From Caryophanales bacterium (GTDB lineage: Bacteria; Bacillota; Bacilli; JARBTR01), in the NCBI GenBank assembly GCA_029240105.1, contig JARBTR010000011.1:1-64000 (forward strand): DNA of 64,000 nt, written 5' to 3'. Shown piece by piece: positions 24,329 through 36,235 of this stretch (position 1 is its first letter; the number at the start of each line of letters is the position of its first letter). The notes under the pieces are model-generated. The model was not told the DNA's origin, did not search any database, and saw nothing but the letters and a program-made list of their open reading frames with translations. The position numbers and the translations under genes are program-made.

Positions 24329-25543
24329 TTACTCAGTATACCCTTTAAGAAAAACCTTTAGTTGCTCTGTAACCTGTTGTCTAGAGATAAACCCTATATT
24401 TGGATAATATTCTGCATCATAATAAATACCCGATTTAGCTATAATTCGAATTATCACAGAATTTGAAAATGCATCTCCTACGCTTCCTTGGGAGGGTTCA
24501 GTAGAACCTGTAGTTGCAGGCAAATCAACAACAGGTGTTCTTCCTAAGGAATCTGAAACAATTGGCTTCCCTGATGAGTTAGTTGTTGTGTTTTGGTCTG
24601 AAACTATTGATGAAGAAACACTATTATTGTTATCTGATTCCTTACTCGATGATGAATCTGAAGGAATTTGATCTGGAGCTACAGTTGCAGAACCCTCATT
24701 TATAGGTCTATCTTCAGTCCCCTTTACAGGAGCCTGCTGAGGTTTAGCGCCCATTAACTTGTTAAAGTACAGGTCACTCCCATTTTTAATGACTGAATAT
24801 AGGTCATAAAATTTCTTAATCTCAACTGTATCTGAAATTTCTTTCTTGATATTAACCGTTCCATTGATTTTGGATTGTTCATCATGACTGATGAACTGAA
24901 TTCTTTCAATATCAGAAGATTCATTGATTCCATGAAGTTTAAGATAGTCAGTTGCATCCTCATCTTGATTATTCCAATAACTTTGAAAAGCTATAAATTT
25001 GTAAAATTTATACTCCGAATCAATTTTCACAACAACGATTGCAGTAGATTTTGCTGGAACATACTCAAATACATCACAACCCTTAAGCTCTGAATTGTCA
25101 GTTGAAGAAATGGTTGTAATCTTTTTTCCAATATCTTTCGAATGTATCGTTTTTGAGAATCCAAAAGACTTTATCGTTCCCTCATCAGCAAGGATATAGT
25201 ATTTTTTATCAAATTGAAATTGCGATACCATCATAATAGAATCAGTTGTATTATCCATACTTTCTATCGTATTGGTTTGGTTAAAACTATTTCTGGATTT
25301 ATCACTTTCAGGTTTGCGGATTGCATTTTCATCATTAGAGAAACTCAAATTATAGAATAAAATAGATGAAGAAACTACAATCGTAAGGCCTATAGCAAAT
25401 ACAGGCGTTAATTTTCTAATATTTAAAGTTTCTTTCTTTTGAGATTTAGAAAGGACTTTACCCCAGATCATTTGTTTTTTTATCCTATCTGGTTTAATTT
25501 TGTCTAGCGAACTCTTAATATCCTCATGTTCCATAAAGACCAC
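24329..25543 (-). CDS. Membrane anti-sigma-like protein cotranscribed with ECF sigma factor
   Basis: N-terminal cytosolic region, one TM, Ser/Asn-rich extracellular part; start overlaps the sigma gene stop. Confidence 0.6.
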   Translation of the reverse strand: MVFMEHEDIKSSLDKIKPDRIKKQMIWGKVLSKSQKKETLNIRKLTPVFAIGLTIVVSSSILFYNLSFSNDENAIRKPESDKSRNSFNQTNTIESMDNTTDSIMMVSQFQFDKKYYILADEGTIKSFGFSKTIHSKDIGKKITTISSTDNSELKGCDVFEYVPAKSTAIVVVKIDSEYKFYKFIAFQSYWNNQDEDATDYLKLHGINESSDIERIQFISHDEQSKINGTVNIKKEISDTVEIKKFYDLYSVIKNGSDLYFNKLMGAKPQQAPVKGTEDRPINEGSATVAPDQIPSDSSSSKESDNNNSVSSSIVSDQNTTTNSSGKPIVSDSLGRTPVVDLPATTGSTEPSQGSVGDAFSNSVIIRIIAKSGIYYDAEYYPNIGFISRQQVTEQLKVFLKGYTE

Positions 25544-26021
25544 TCTCCATTTGGATTTTTAATAACTTTCTCCCTGTATGTAAATGTCCATATATAGTTG
25601 ATTCCTTTATATGTAGCAATTTTGCAATTTCCACAGCGGAATATCCTTCATAATAATGAAGATAGATTGCTGTTTTATATCTATCAGGAAGATTCATAAT
25701 CATTTCCATGGTTTCATCTATCTCAAAACCTTGCTCAATGAAAACCTCTTCAGTATCCTTATTTACTTTCATTCTGTTCCACCAATGTCGAAAGTGGTTC
25801 TTACAAAGATTTGAAGCGACTCGAATAAGCCAAGCCTTTTCATGTTCTTCGCTTTCAAATTGTATTCTATCTTTCATTAACTTACAGAATGTATCTGCAA
25901 CCAAGTCATCCGTATCATATTCATTTTTCAAGTACATAAAACAAACACGATAAACAGTTCCTACGTGACGGTTGTAGATTTGTTTAACTTCTTCGTTCGA
26001 TCGTGGCGAAGAATTTTTCAC
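25524..26021 (-). CDS. ECF-type RNA polymerase sigma factor
   Basis: Region 2 (YDTDDLVADTFCKLM), region 4 (LPDRYKTAIYLHYYEGYSAVEIAKLLHIKESTIYGHLHTGRKLL). Confidence 0.9.
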   Translation of the reverse strand: MKNSSPRSNEEVKQIYNRHVGTVYRVCFMYLKNEYDTDDLVADTFCKLMKDRIQFESEEHEKAWLIRVASNLCKNHFRHWWNRMKVNKDTEEVFIEQGFEIDETMEMIMNLPDRYKTAIYLHYYEGYSAVEIAKLLHIKESTIYGHLHTGRKLLKIQMESGLYGT

Positions 26022-26133
26022 TCAAAATCCCCCTTTCATTATTAATACAATCTGGACTAGGAAATCCTTGAGCGTTTAAAAAGTTTTTTTTATTCAAAAT
26101 TCACTATAAACGTTTGTGCTAGAATGTGAAATG

Positions 26134-26174
26134 ATATCAAAAAAAGATCAACCAAATGTTGATCTTTTTTTCTT
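26134..26174. terminator. Bidirectional intrinsic terminator
   Basis: AAAAAAAGATCAACcaaatGTTGATCTTTTTTTC. Confidence 0.8.
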
Positions 26175-26666
26175 TTAATTTGTAATACCTGTATTCGGTT
26201 TAATGCTTGATGAGGAGTTTCCAGTACCCGGTTTGATCTCAATAGTTCCCCCACCTGGTAATTTGAAGGTACCTCCTTCAAATTGAAAAGATTTCCCATT
26301 CATTCCTGGCAGATTTCTTTTGAAGTTTCCTCGCTCACTTCCATCTCTATCTTCAAAATTGAACTTTTCACTTTGACCATCTTGCCACATCATTCCATTA
26401 TGGTATAAATATTTGGCCGGACGATCCTGTCTACTTAGAACATGCATAAGGGCAATAGAGTTTGTAATTCCTACTAGTAACCCCAAGCTACATAACAACA
26501 ATAAAAGCTTTTGTTTATCTTTAACCATTCTTCGGAAAAAGCTTTCCTGTTTCGGGTAGACAACTGGTTGAGATTGAAAGATTGTTGCATCTGGCACTTG
26601 AAAAGAATTGTTTTGATCTTGAAAAATTTTACTGTTAGTTTCTTGTTGTTCATGATTATTTTCCAT
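26175..26666 (-). CDS. Single-TM protein, unknown function
   Basis: 163 aa ORF with RBS; central TM, Gly-rich C-terminus. Confidence 0.5.
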   Translation of the reverse strand: MENNHEQQETNSKIFQDQNNSFQVPDATIFQSQPVVYPKQESFFRRMVKDKQKLLLLLCSLGLLVGITNSIALMHVLSRQDRPAKYLYHNGMMWQDGQSEKFNFEDRDGSERGNFKRNLPGMNGKSFQFEGGTFKLPGGGTIEIKPGTGNSSSSIKPNTGITN

Positions 26667-26877
26667 AATGATACCTCCAATTTTTTATTCTATTATTAAT
26701 AACATTGCTTAATTTTCCCTTAATAAAAAAAGACCAACCAAAAGGTTGATCCAAATTTTGCATAGCAATGACCCTATCCACGAGTCCCTAAATGGAATGC
26801 GATTTAATAATTAGAGTGCATACAAGGACGAGCAGGGTTTCTGAATATAAAATATCAAATGATAATGTAAAACTACG

Positions 26878-26912
26878 AAAAAAGCTAATCCTTTTTTGGA
26901 TTAGCTTTTTTG
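26878..26912 (-). terminator. Terminator downstream of 5S rRNA
   Basis: AAAAAAGCTAATCCttttttGGATTAGCTTTTTT. Confidence 0.85.
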
Positions 26913-26915
26913 TTT

Positions 26916-27033
26916 GCCTGGCAACGTCCTACTCTCACAGGGGCGTGTGCCCCAACTACCATCGGCGCTGAAGAGCTTAACTTCCGTGTTCGGTATGGGA
27001 ACGGGTGTGACCTCTTCGCCATCATCACCAGAC
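26916..27033 (-). rRNA. rrf: 5S ribosomal RNA
   Basis: Reverse strand GTCTGGTGATGATGGCGAAGAGGTCACACCCGTTCCCATACCGAACACGGAAGTTAAGCTCTTCAGCGCCGATGGTAGTTGGGG...GTGAGAGTAGGACGTTGCCAGGC. Confidence 0.97.
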
Positions 27034-27066
27034 TATGTAGATTTAGTTTTCACCAAATCATTTTTG

Positions 27067-27091
27067 AAAAATGGCGCGCCCGAAAGGATTT
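27067..27091 (-). repeat. 25-bp exact copy of the tRNA-Arg 3' end plus flank (tRNA scar)
   Basis: aaaaatggcgcgcccgaaaggattt at 27067-27091 is identical to 27204-27228. Confidence 0.85.
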
Positions 27092-27108
27092 CCCTATGGG
27101 CCGACCAC

Positions 27109-27136
27109 TAAAAATAATCCACCGGATTATTTTCTT
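27109..27136. terminator. Hairpin between 5S and tRNA-Arg
   Basis: AAAATAATCCaccGGATTATTTT, perfect 10-bp arms. Confidence 0.6.
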
Positions 27137-27208
27137 TACGTGGTTTTCAAATCCAAGTTAGCAGCATAAAAAATACTTCCCGCTATTTGGTTTGTGCTTT
27201 ATCAAAAA

Positions 27209-27285
<77 letters not shown>

Positions 27286-27320
27286 GTTTTTAGAACTTTA
27301 ATGGCATAATCTCTCTTATA

Positions 27321-28820
<1,500 letters not shown>

Positions 28821-29020
28821 CTATTAATTTTTATCATTATCTCAGAATTCCTAAAAACAGAAAACTTAAGATAATCAAATACTATATCATATCTAAAACT
28901 ACAAAAAAACCTACTCTCAAGTAGATTTTCTTGAAATATTGTAAATTACCTATCATTTTCATAAGGATTCATTAATTTTAAACATATTTTGTAAATGATC
29001 CTCTGCTTTTTAATAACAAC

Positions 29021-30007
29021 TTACACTTCTTCGACTTCTTCCACAAGACCATATAACAATGCATGCATTTCTGCACGAGTTGTACAATCATTTATTGCAT
29101 TACGAACACGGGCATTACCATGAATTCCTTTTAAATACCAGGCTGCATGCTTCCGCATTTCACGTACACCGATGTTTTCGTTTTTGATTGCTATTAGTCT
29201 ATCTAGATGCAACATACAAACATCCACTTTTTCTTTTGGAGTTGGCTCAAGTATTAATTCACCTGTTTCCAAGTACCGAACAGTTTGATAAATCATCCAT
29301 GGATTCCCTAATGCTGCACGACCAATCATTACTGCATCACAGCCTGTTTCGTCCAGCATTCTTCTTGCATCTTGTGGTGTTTTCACATCTCCATTTCCAA
29401 TTAGCGGAATATTTATGGCTTGTTTTACATCACGAATGATATTCCAATTTGCTACACCTTCATACATTTGAACACGAGTGCGTCCATGCAACGCAATCGC
29501 TTTTGCCCCAGCCGCTTCAATCGCTTTAGCATTTTCAACGGCGAAAATGTGTTCTGAATCCCAACCCATACGTATTTTTGCTGTTACAGGTAGCTGTACC
29601 GATTCTACAACTGCCTTTACAATATCGTAAACTTTTTCTGGGTTTAAAAGTAACCGAGCACCTGCATCTGACTTTGTTATTTTAGGAACGGGGCACCCCA
29701 TATTTATGTCAATTATATCTGCAATCGAATGTTTTTCAACTAATTGTGCAGCTTGTACTAGCGTTTCTTTCTCACCACCAAAAATTTGAAGGCTAAGTGG
29801 CTTTTCGTGCTCATCTATATAGAGCATTTCCATGGTTTTGTCATTACCATATATTAATCCTTTGTCACTAACCATTTCAGCACAAACTAGCCCCGCGCCA
29901 AATTCTTTTACTGTTAAACGAAAAGCTGAATTACAGACGCCAGCCATCGGTGCTAACACTACTTGGTTTTTTATATCGACATTCCCTATTTTGAATGATT
30001 TTGCCAT
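29021..30007 (-). CDS. dusB: tRNA-dihydrouridine synthase
   Basis: VLAPMAGVCNSAFR, DINMGCPVPKITKSDAGARLL. Confidence 0.95.
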   Translation of the reverse strand: MAKSFKIGNVDIKNQVVLAPMAGVCNSAFRLTVKEFGAGLVCAEMVSDKGLIYGNDKTMEMLYIDEHEKPLSLQIFGGEKETLVQAAQLVEKHSIADIIDINMGCPVPKITKSDAGARLLLNPEKVYDIVKAVVESVQLPVTAKIRMGWDSEHIFAVENAKAIEAAGAKAIALHGRTRVQMYEGVANWNIIRDVKQAINIPLIGNGDVKTPQDARRMLDETGCDAVMIGRAALGNPWMIYQTVRYLETGELILEPTPKEKVDVCMLHLDRLIAIKNENIGVREMRKHAAWYLKGIHGNARVRNAINDCTTRAEMHALLYGLVEEVEEV

Positions 30008-30843
30008 TTTCGAACTCCTTCTACATCTGGTGAAACGATTGCCATTTCAGCAACTGTCTGCTCATAATTTGGCAATTTTAAATCTTTGTTTAGTTCTGAA
30101 AGTGGCACCAAAACAAACGCTCGTTCATGCATACGTGGATGTGGTATTTGTAGATTGTTTTGATCTATTCTAACTTGATCATACAATAAGATATCTACAT
30201 CAATCGTCCTTGGGCCCCAGCGAATAAAACGAACTCTTCCCAATTGGTTTTCAATTTTTTGGCAATACTCCAGTAAATTTTGCGGTGATAACGCTGTTTT
30301 TATACCAACAACTATATTTAAAAATGCTGATTGGTCTGTGTACCCAACCGGGTCTGTCTCGTAAATGGAGGATTTCTGAATGACCTCTATATCTCCATTT
30401 CCTTGCAACATATCTAACGCATCTTGCAGATACTGTTCCCGATCGCCCACATTTGTCCCTAATGATACATAAGCTAAATGTTTTAATTGTCTACGATAAA
30501 TTTCAATGGCAACTGTCCCTGTATGTCCAGGTATTGGTGGATTTAACTTCTCGACCTGAATCGAACATTCTTCAATTATTGCGAACGTTTCTAAAAGTTT
30601 CATCGCAATTTTTTCAGCAAGTGTTTCTAAAAGGTGAACAGGCTTTCCTTCGACAATTTCCTTAATTACATTAAAAGCTTCGCCATAGTGCACAGATTTT
30701 GTAAGATCATCACTACGACCAGCTAAAGCAGTATTTAAAAAAAGAGTTGCTTGTACACGAAACTTCTGTCCTAAATTCGTTTCTTCAGGGAATACTCCGT
30801 GATATCCGTAGAACTCCATATTTTTAATACATATTTTATCCAT
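29986..30843 (-). CDS. Bifunctional dihydroneopterin aldolase / HPPK (FolB-FolK fusion)
   Basis: Single ORF: FolB part (MDKICIKNMEFYGYHGVFPEETNLGQKF) joined at EIYRRQLKHLAYVSLGTNVGDRE to FolK (GPRTIDVDILLYD...PHPRMHERAFVLVPL). Confidence 0.93.
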   Translation of the reverse strand: MDKICIKNMEFYGYHGVFPEETNLGQKFRVQATLFLNTALAGRSDDLTKSVHYGEAFNVIKEIVEGKPVHLLETLAEKIAMKLLETFAIIEECSIQVEKLNPPIPGHTGTVAIEIYRRQLKHLAYVSLGTNVGDREQYLQDALDMLQGNGDIEVIQKSSIYETDPVGYTDQSAFLNIVVGIKTALSPQNLLEYCQKIENQLGRVRFIRWGPRTIDVDILLYDQVRIDQNNLQIPHPRMHERAFVLVPLSELNKDLKLPNYEQTVAEMAIVSPDVEGVRKWQNHSK

Positions 30844-30860
30844 AATTATTGATTCCTTTG

Positions 30861-31670
30861 TTAATTTGCTCTTAAAATGGCATCCATAACTTTTGCTGCT
30901 CTTACCATTTCTTTTACATCATGGACACGTACGATCCGACATCCCATTTGAATCCCAAAACAATTGCTGGCAATCGTGCCTTCTAATCGTTCTTCTACCG
31001 GTAAATCAAGTATGTTTCCAATCATTGATTTTCGAGAAGTTCCAAGTAGAACAGGATAACCCAAATTTGTGATATTATCTAAGTTCTTCATTAAGAATAC
31101 GTTTTGTTGAAATGTTTTTGCAAAACCGATACCTGGATCAAGAATGATTTTATTTGAATGCACGCCTGCATTTTTTGCTATCTCTATACTACCTAACAAA
31201 TCAGTTATAACATCTTGTATAAAGTCTTTATAACCCGTCTCTTTTCTATTGTGCATAAGTATAATTGGCGCCTCATATTCCGCAGCAACTTCAGCCATCA
31301 ACGGATCCCACTTTGCACCCCAAACATCATTTATAATATGAGCTCCTGCTCGAAGAGATTGTTTTGCTACTTCTGATTTATACGTATCTATAGATATAGG
31401 AATATCCATTTCCCGGGAAATTTGTTCGATTATTGGTAAAACACGGTTAAGTTCTTCATCCTGTGAAACAAAACCTGACCCAGGACGCGTTGATTCACCG
31501 CCTATATCTAAAATATCCGCACCGTCACGAACCAACCTCTCAGCGTGGTATAAGGCTTGATCAATTTGATTGAATCGGCCGCCATCAGAGAATGAATCAG
31601 GAGTCACATTCATAATACCCATCACATATGTTTTTTTCTCAAAATCAAAATCAAATTTTCCAAACTTCAT
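30861..31670 (-). CDS. folP: Dihydropteroate synthase
   Basis: MGIMNVTPDSFSDGGRF, DILDIGGESTRPG, DPGIGFAKT. Confidence 0.97.
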   Translation of the reverse strand: MKFGKFDFDFEKKTYVMGIMNVTPDSFSDGGRFNQIDQALYHAERLVRDGADILDIGGESTRPGSGFVSQDEELNRVLPIIEQISREMDIPISIDTYKSEVAKQSLRAGAHIINDVWGAKWDPLMAEVAAEYEAPIILMHNRKETGYKDFIQDVITDLLGSIEIAKNAGVHSNKIILDPGIGFAKTFQQNVFLMKNLDNITNLGYPVLLGTSRKSMIGNILDLPVEERLEGTIASNCFGIQMGCRIVRVHDVKEMVRAAKVMDAILRAN

Positions 31671-31868
31671 TTTTTAACTCCTTAAAATATTCTTTTCAAT
31701 CTTACATAAAATTTTTCCGAAAGCAAAGACGAAAATAAATTTTACTATTTTTATTTTTGAATAGACAAAATGATGTTTTTGTTTATAGCAAGTAAGTAGA
31801 ATACAAAAGCAAAGCACATCCTTTTCACATGCCTTTTGAGGCAGAAAAGAATGTGCTTTTATTTTAAA

Positions 31869-32816
31869 TTAATGATTTTTCGGTAATCTGTGTTGACCTT
31901 CTATAAAACGAACTGTTCCAGTTTTAGCACGCATGACAACTGAATGTGTTGTAGCAACGTCCGCTTTGAATTGAACACCTCTTAGTAACTCACCATCAGT
32001 TACACCTGTTGCAGCAAAAATCGCATCGTCTCCCTTTACAAGGTCCTCCATGTAAAGAACTTTTCCGCAATCAATTCCCATGTTTTTGCAACGCTCTAAC
32101 TCATCGTCCGTTTGTGGTAACAGTTTCCCTTGAATTTCTCCACCTAGACATTTTAATGCTACTGCTGCTAAAACACCCTCAGGCGCTCCGCCTGATCCAA
32201 ACAAAATGTCAACACCAGTATGTTCAAACGCTGTATTTATAGCTCCTGCTACATCACCATCATTAATTAATTTAATTCTTGCGCCAGCATCACGGATTTC
32301 TTGAATTAATTTTTGATGTCTTTCCCGATTTAATACTGTCGCTACAACATCTTCGATTTGCTTATTTTTTGCGGTTGCAACTGCTTGAATGTTTTCCAAA
32401 ACTGATTTATTTATATCTACTTTGCCAACACAATCTTTACCAACAGCTATTTTTTCCATGTACATATCTGGAGCATGCAATAAACACCCTTCATCTGCTA
32501 TTGCAACAACAGCAAGTGCATTCCACCCTCCCGAAGCAACGATATTAGTTCCTTCTAGAGGATCTACAGCGATATCCAGCCTTTGTCCATACCCTGTACC
32601 TAGTTTTTCACCTATGTACAGCATTGGAGCTTCATCCATTTCACCTTCACCAATAACAACGACACCTTTCATATCTACAGTGTCAAATACTTCTCGCATT
32701 GCGCTTGTTGCTGCTTCATCTGCTTCGTTTTTCTTTCCTAAACCCATCCATCTTGCTGATTTTTGTGCAGCCGCTTCTGTTACTCGGACAAGCTCCATTG
32801 TTAAAGATCTTTCCAT
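31869..32816 (-). CDS. glpX: Class II fructose-1,6-bisphosphatase
   Basis: [37 protein letters not shown]. Confidence 0.95.
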   Translation of the reverse strand: MERSLTMELVRVTEAAAQKSARWMGLGKKNEADEAATSAMREVFDTVDMKGVVVIGEGEMDEAPMLYIGEKLGTGYGQRLDIAVDPLEGTNIVASGGWNALAVVAIADEGCLLHAPDMYMEKIAVGKDCVGKVDINKSVLENIQAVATAKNKQIEDVVATVLNRERHQKLIQEIRDAGARIKLINDGDVAGAINTAFEHTGVDILFGSGGAPEGVLAAVALKCLGGEIQGKLLPQTDDELERCKNMGIDCGKVLYMEDLVKGDDAIFAATGVTDGELLRGVQFKADVATTHSVVMRAKTGTVRFIEGQHRLPKNH

Positions 32817-32920
32817 GGCTGAATCTCCCCGCTTTAAATTATGAATTTTTAAATTAAGTTTTTATAAAAAAACTCAGGCTAGAAATCAATATGATTTGTT
32901 GTCTGAGTTTTAAATAACAT

Positions 32921-34207
32921 TTACATACTTTCTAATTCTTCTATTTCTTCAACTGTCATTTTTTCACGCCAAATTCTTGCACCTAGACCGCTTAACTTTT
33001 CAACTAAACAGGTATAGCCTCTATCAATATGTTCTAAACCGGTAATTTCGGTAACGCCTTCAGCCATAAGACCTGCAACAACAAGTGCTGCTCCTGCGCG
33101 AAGATCACTTGCTTTAACCTTTGCACCATGCAATTGTACCGGTCCTGAAATTATTGCCGAACTACTTTCAACTTTAATCGATGCATTCATTCTTCTAAGT
33201 TCATCTATATGTTTAAATCGAGCACTGTAAATGGTATCTGTTACAACAGCCGTTCCATTTGCTCTTGAAAGCAACGATGTAAAAGGTTGTTGTAAATCAG
33301 TCGCAAAACCAGGATATACAAGTGTTTTTATATCCACGGGTTTTAATCCATATGATTTTGGCACAAAAACCTGATCATCACTTGTCTCAATTTCTACACC
33401 CATTTCGCGTAACTTTGCAGTCAGTGATTCCAAGTGTTGAGGGATAACATTATCAATGATAACTCCCTCACCAGCCGCTGCAGCCGCAATAATATATGTT
33501 CCCGCTTCAATTCGATCTGGAATAATTGTGTGACGACAACCGTGCAAGTAAGGAACACCATCAATACGGATGACATCCGTACCAGCCCCTTTAATTATTG
33601 CACCCATGTTTGTAAGCAACGTCGCTACATCAATTATTTCCGGCTCTTTTGCAGCGTTTTCAATTACTGTTCTTCCTTCAGCCAAAACAGCTGCAAGCAT
33701 AATGTTAATAGTCGCTCCAACACTGACAACGTCCAAGTAAATTCGAGCACCCACCAATTTTTCAGCACGAAGATGTATAGCTCCTTGCTCATTTGTTACA
33801 ACAGCACCTAATGCTTCAAATCCTTTTATGTGTTGGTCAATCGGTCGCGGCCCTAAATAACAGCCTCCAGGCAGCCCAATCGTAGCTTGTTTAAATTTCC
33901 CGAGCATTGCACCCATTAAATAATAAGAAGCACGTAATTTTTTTACACGTCCACTTGGTAATGGAGTTGAAACCATATTAGATGGATCAACTGTCATTTC
34001 ACAATCATTTATTGTAACTTTACCACCAATATCTTCAAGTAGCCCCTTTAAAAGTTCTACATCTGATATGTCCGGTAAACATTCAATCGTTACAGGAGAA
34101 TCCGCTAAAATGGTTGCTGGTATAAGTGCAACGGCACTATTCTTAGCACCGCTAATTTTTACAGTTCCCTTTAAGGCTCTTCCGCCTTCAATTAAAAGTT
34201 TTTCCAC
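32921..34207 (-). CDS. murA: UDP-N-acetylglucosamine 1-carboxyvinyltransferase
   Basis: [36 protein letters not shown]; likely GTG start at 34207. Confidence 0.94.
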   Translation of the reverse strand: MEKLLIEGGRALKGTVKISGAKNSAVALIPATILADSPVTIECLPDISDVELLKGLLEDIGGKVTINDCEMTVDPSNMVSTPLPSGRVKKLRASYYLMGAMLGKFKQATIGLPGGCYLGPRPIDQHIKGFEALGAVVTNEQGAIHLRAEKLVGARIYLDVVSVGATINIMLAAVLAEGRTVIENAAKEPEIIDVATLLTNMGAIIKGAGTDVIRIDGVPYLHGCRHTIIPDRIEAGTYIIAAAAAGEGVIIDNVIPQHLESLTAKLREMGVEIETSDDQVFVPKSYGLKPVDIKTLVYPGFATDLQQPFTSLLSRANGTAVVTDTIYSARFKHIDELRRMNASIKVESSSAIISGPVQLHGAKVKASDLRAGAALVVAGLMAEGVTEITGLEHIDRGYTCLVEKLSGLGARIWREKMTVEEIEELESM

Positions 34208-34462
34208 TCTTACGATCCCTTTCAAAGATTTATAAGGAGTAAAATCATCCAAAGCAACAAAATCAAAAAGACTTCTATATCTATTTTGATACGATTCTAT
34301 CAATTGTATGTATTTACCACATAAAATTTTTTTATTTTTTTAATAAAAAGTCATCTTTTCTATTTTCTCATGTTGCACTTTAATTTACAATCTTTTATTC
34401 GGTGATTAAAAAGTAAAAGGCACCCATCTATCCAAGGTGCCATTTTTCTATTAAGAAATACC

Positions 34463-35341
34463 TTATTTCGCTTCTTTGCAAAGTTGCGACAATTCTTCTT
34501 CATCAAATTCATAAAATTCATTACAGAAATGACAATGTGCTTCTGCTTTTCCGTCTTCCTCTATCATACCTAAAATTTCTTCCTTACCTAGACTAACGAT
34601 TGCTCCTGCAATTCGTTCCCTAGAACATTGGCATTTAAATTGGACGGGCATTTTCTCAAGTATTGTATAGTTGCCATCACCAAATAACCACTCGATAATT
34701 TCTTCAGGACTTAGCCCTTGCTCAATTAGTCGAGAAATAGGCGGAAAAGTCGCAAGTGAGTTTTCTAGTTTCGTGATAACCTCTTCACTTGTTCCTGGTA
34801 ATAACTGAACAATAAAACCACCTGCTGCTTTAATCGTATCATCAGGGTTAACCAAAACGCCTAACGCTACCGAAGATGGAGTTTGTTCAGATGCTGCAAA
34901 ATAATAGGTGAAATCTTCTGCTAATTCTCCTGAAATAAGCGGAACTTGACCGGAGAAATTCTCTCTTAAACCTAAATCTTTAATAACAGTAAGTGTTCCA
35001 TCCGTTCCAACAACACTACGGACATCTAATTTTCCTTGTTCGAATGCTTCAACGTCTGCTTTTGGGTTCGTTACATAACCACGAACCTCCCCCTTTGCAT
35101 TTGCATCTACTAGAATTGCACCGATTGGGCCTCCACCATTAATTTTTATATTTGTTTTTATTTCACCCTTTTGCATACATCCCATCATTACACCAGCGGT
35201 CATTACACGACCTAGAGCTGCAGATGAAGTTCGAATCGTTCCCTGCCTCTTCACAGCTTCTTGAATTGTTTCTGTGGAACAAACTGCGTAAGCACGTATT
35301 TGCCCGTTATATGCTAATGCTTTTACTAGATAATCCTTCAT
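34463..35341 (-). CDS. hslO: Redox-regulated chaperone Hsp33
   Basis: C-terminal CxC...CxxC ([10 protein letters not shown]...[13 protein letters not shown]). Confidence 0.96.
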   Translation of the reverse strand: MKDYLVKALAYNGQIRAYAVCSTETIQEAVKRQGTIRTSSAALGRVMTAGVMMGCMQKGEIKTNIKINGGGPIGAILVDANAKGEVRGYVTNPKADVEAFEQGKLDVRSVVGTDGTLTVIKDLGLRENFSGQVPLISGELAEDFTYYFAASEQTPSSVALGVLVNPDDTIKAAGGFIVQLLPGTSEEVITKLENSLATFPPISRLIEQGLSPEEIIEWLFGDGNYTILEKMPVQFKCQCSRERIAGAIVSLGKEEILGMIEEDGKAEAHCHFCNEFYEFDEEELSQLCKEAK

Positions 35342-35359
35342 TATTTTTAAATTTCCTAT

Positions 35360-36124
35360 CTAACAATTTTTCTTATAAATTAAGTGCAATCCCTTTAAAG
35401 TAAGAAATGAATCAACGTAATCAATACACTTCGCCTCGGATGCAATAAGAGGTGCAAGTCCACCAGTTGCCACTACGGTTGGTTTATCTGAACTTTGTGC
35501 TATCATTCGAGACACAATCCCTTCTACTTGACCAACGTACCCATATAAAATGCCAGATTGCATTGCCGCAACTGTATTTTTCCCAATAACATTCTCAGGC
35601 ATTGCTAGTTCTATATATGGAAGTTTAGCCGCTTTAGTATAGAGTGCCTCAGTGGATATACCAATTCCTGGTGCGATTGCTCCACCATGATAGTTTTTAT
35701 TTTCATCTATATAACAAAATGTTGTAGCTGTTCCGAAATCGATTAGAATTAGCGGGGCCCCATATTCATGTATACCCGAAACCGCATTCACAATTCGATC
35801 CGCTCCAACTTCCCTTGGATTTTCAATCTTAATATTTAAACCTGTTTTAACCCCTGGCCCTACAACAATTGGTTTAATGTTAAAGTATTTTTCGCACATT
35901 CTTTCAATAGAGAACATAATCGGAGGTACTACTGATGAAATAATAATTCCATCAAAATCTTCAAACTTAAGTTCAACATGTTGAAGAAGGTTTTTTATAT
36001 ACATTCCATATTCATCAGCAGAGCGATTTTTGTTTGTTTCCATGCGCCAGTGATGGATTAATTTCTCATTTTTATATACACCCAAAACAATATTGGTATT
36101 CCCTACATCTAATACAAACAACAT
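35360..36124 (-). CDS. coaX: Type III pantothenate kinase
   Basis: [34 protein letters not shown]; start moved to 36124. Confidence 0.95.
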   Translation of the reverse strand: MLFVLDVGNTNIVLGVYKNEKLIHHWRMETNKNRSADEYGMYIKNLLQHVELKFEDFDGIIISSVVPPIMFSIERMCEKYFNIKPIVVGPGVKTGLNIKIENPREVGADRIVNAVSGIHEYGAPLILIDFGTATTFCYIDENKNYHGGAIAPGIGISTEALYTKAAKLPYIELAMPENVIGKNTVAAMQSGILYGYVGQVEGIVSRMIAQSSDKPTVVATGGLAPLIASEAKCIDYVDSFLTLKGLHLIYKKNC

Positions 36125-36235
36125 TTGGTTGTCACCCTTTATTATTATTCGAATTTCTATTCTATCACAATTGATGTATTTTTTTCTAAGTCCTATACTA
36201 GATTTGAAGTTGAATTTAATCGGAGGTATTTTAGT

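Noticed and set aside
34208-34303. N-terminal extension of murA ([21 protein letters not shown]...)
   Set aside because: The conserved MurA N-terminus starts at VEKLLIEGG (GTG at 34207). The extension is more likely untranslated upstream sequence.
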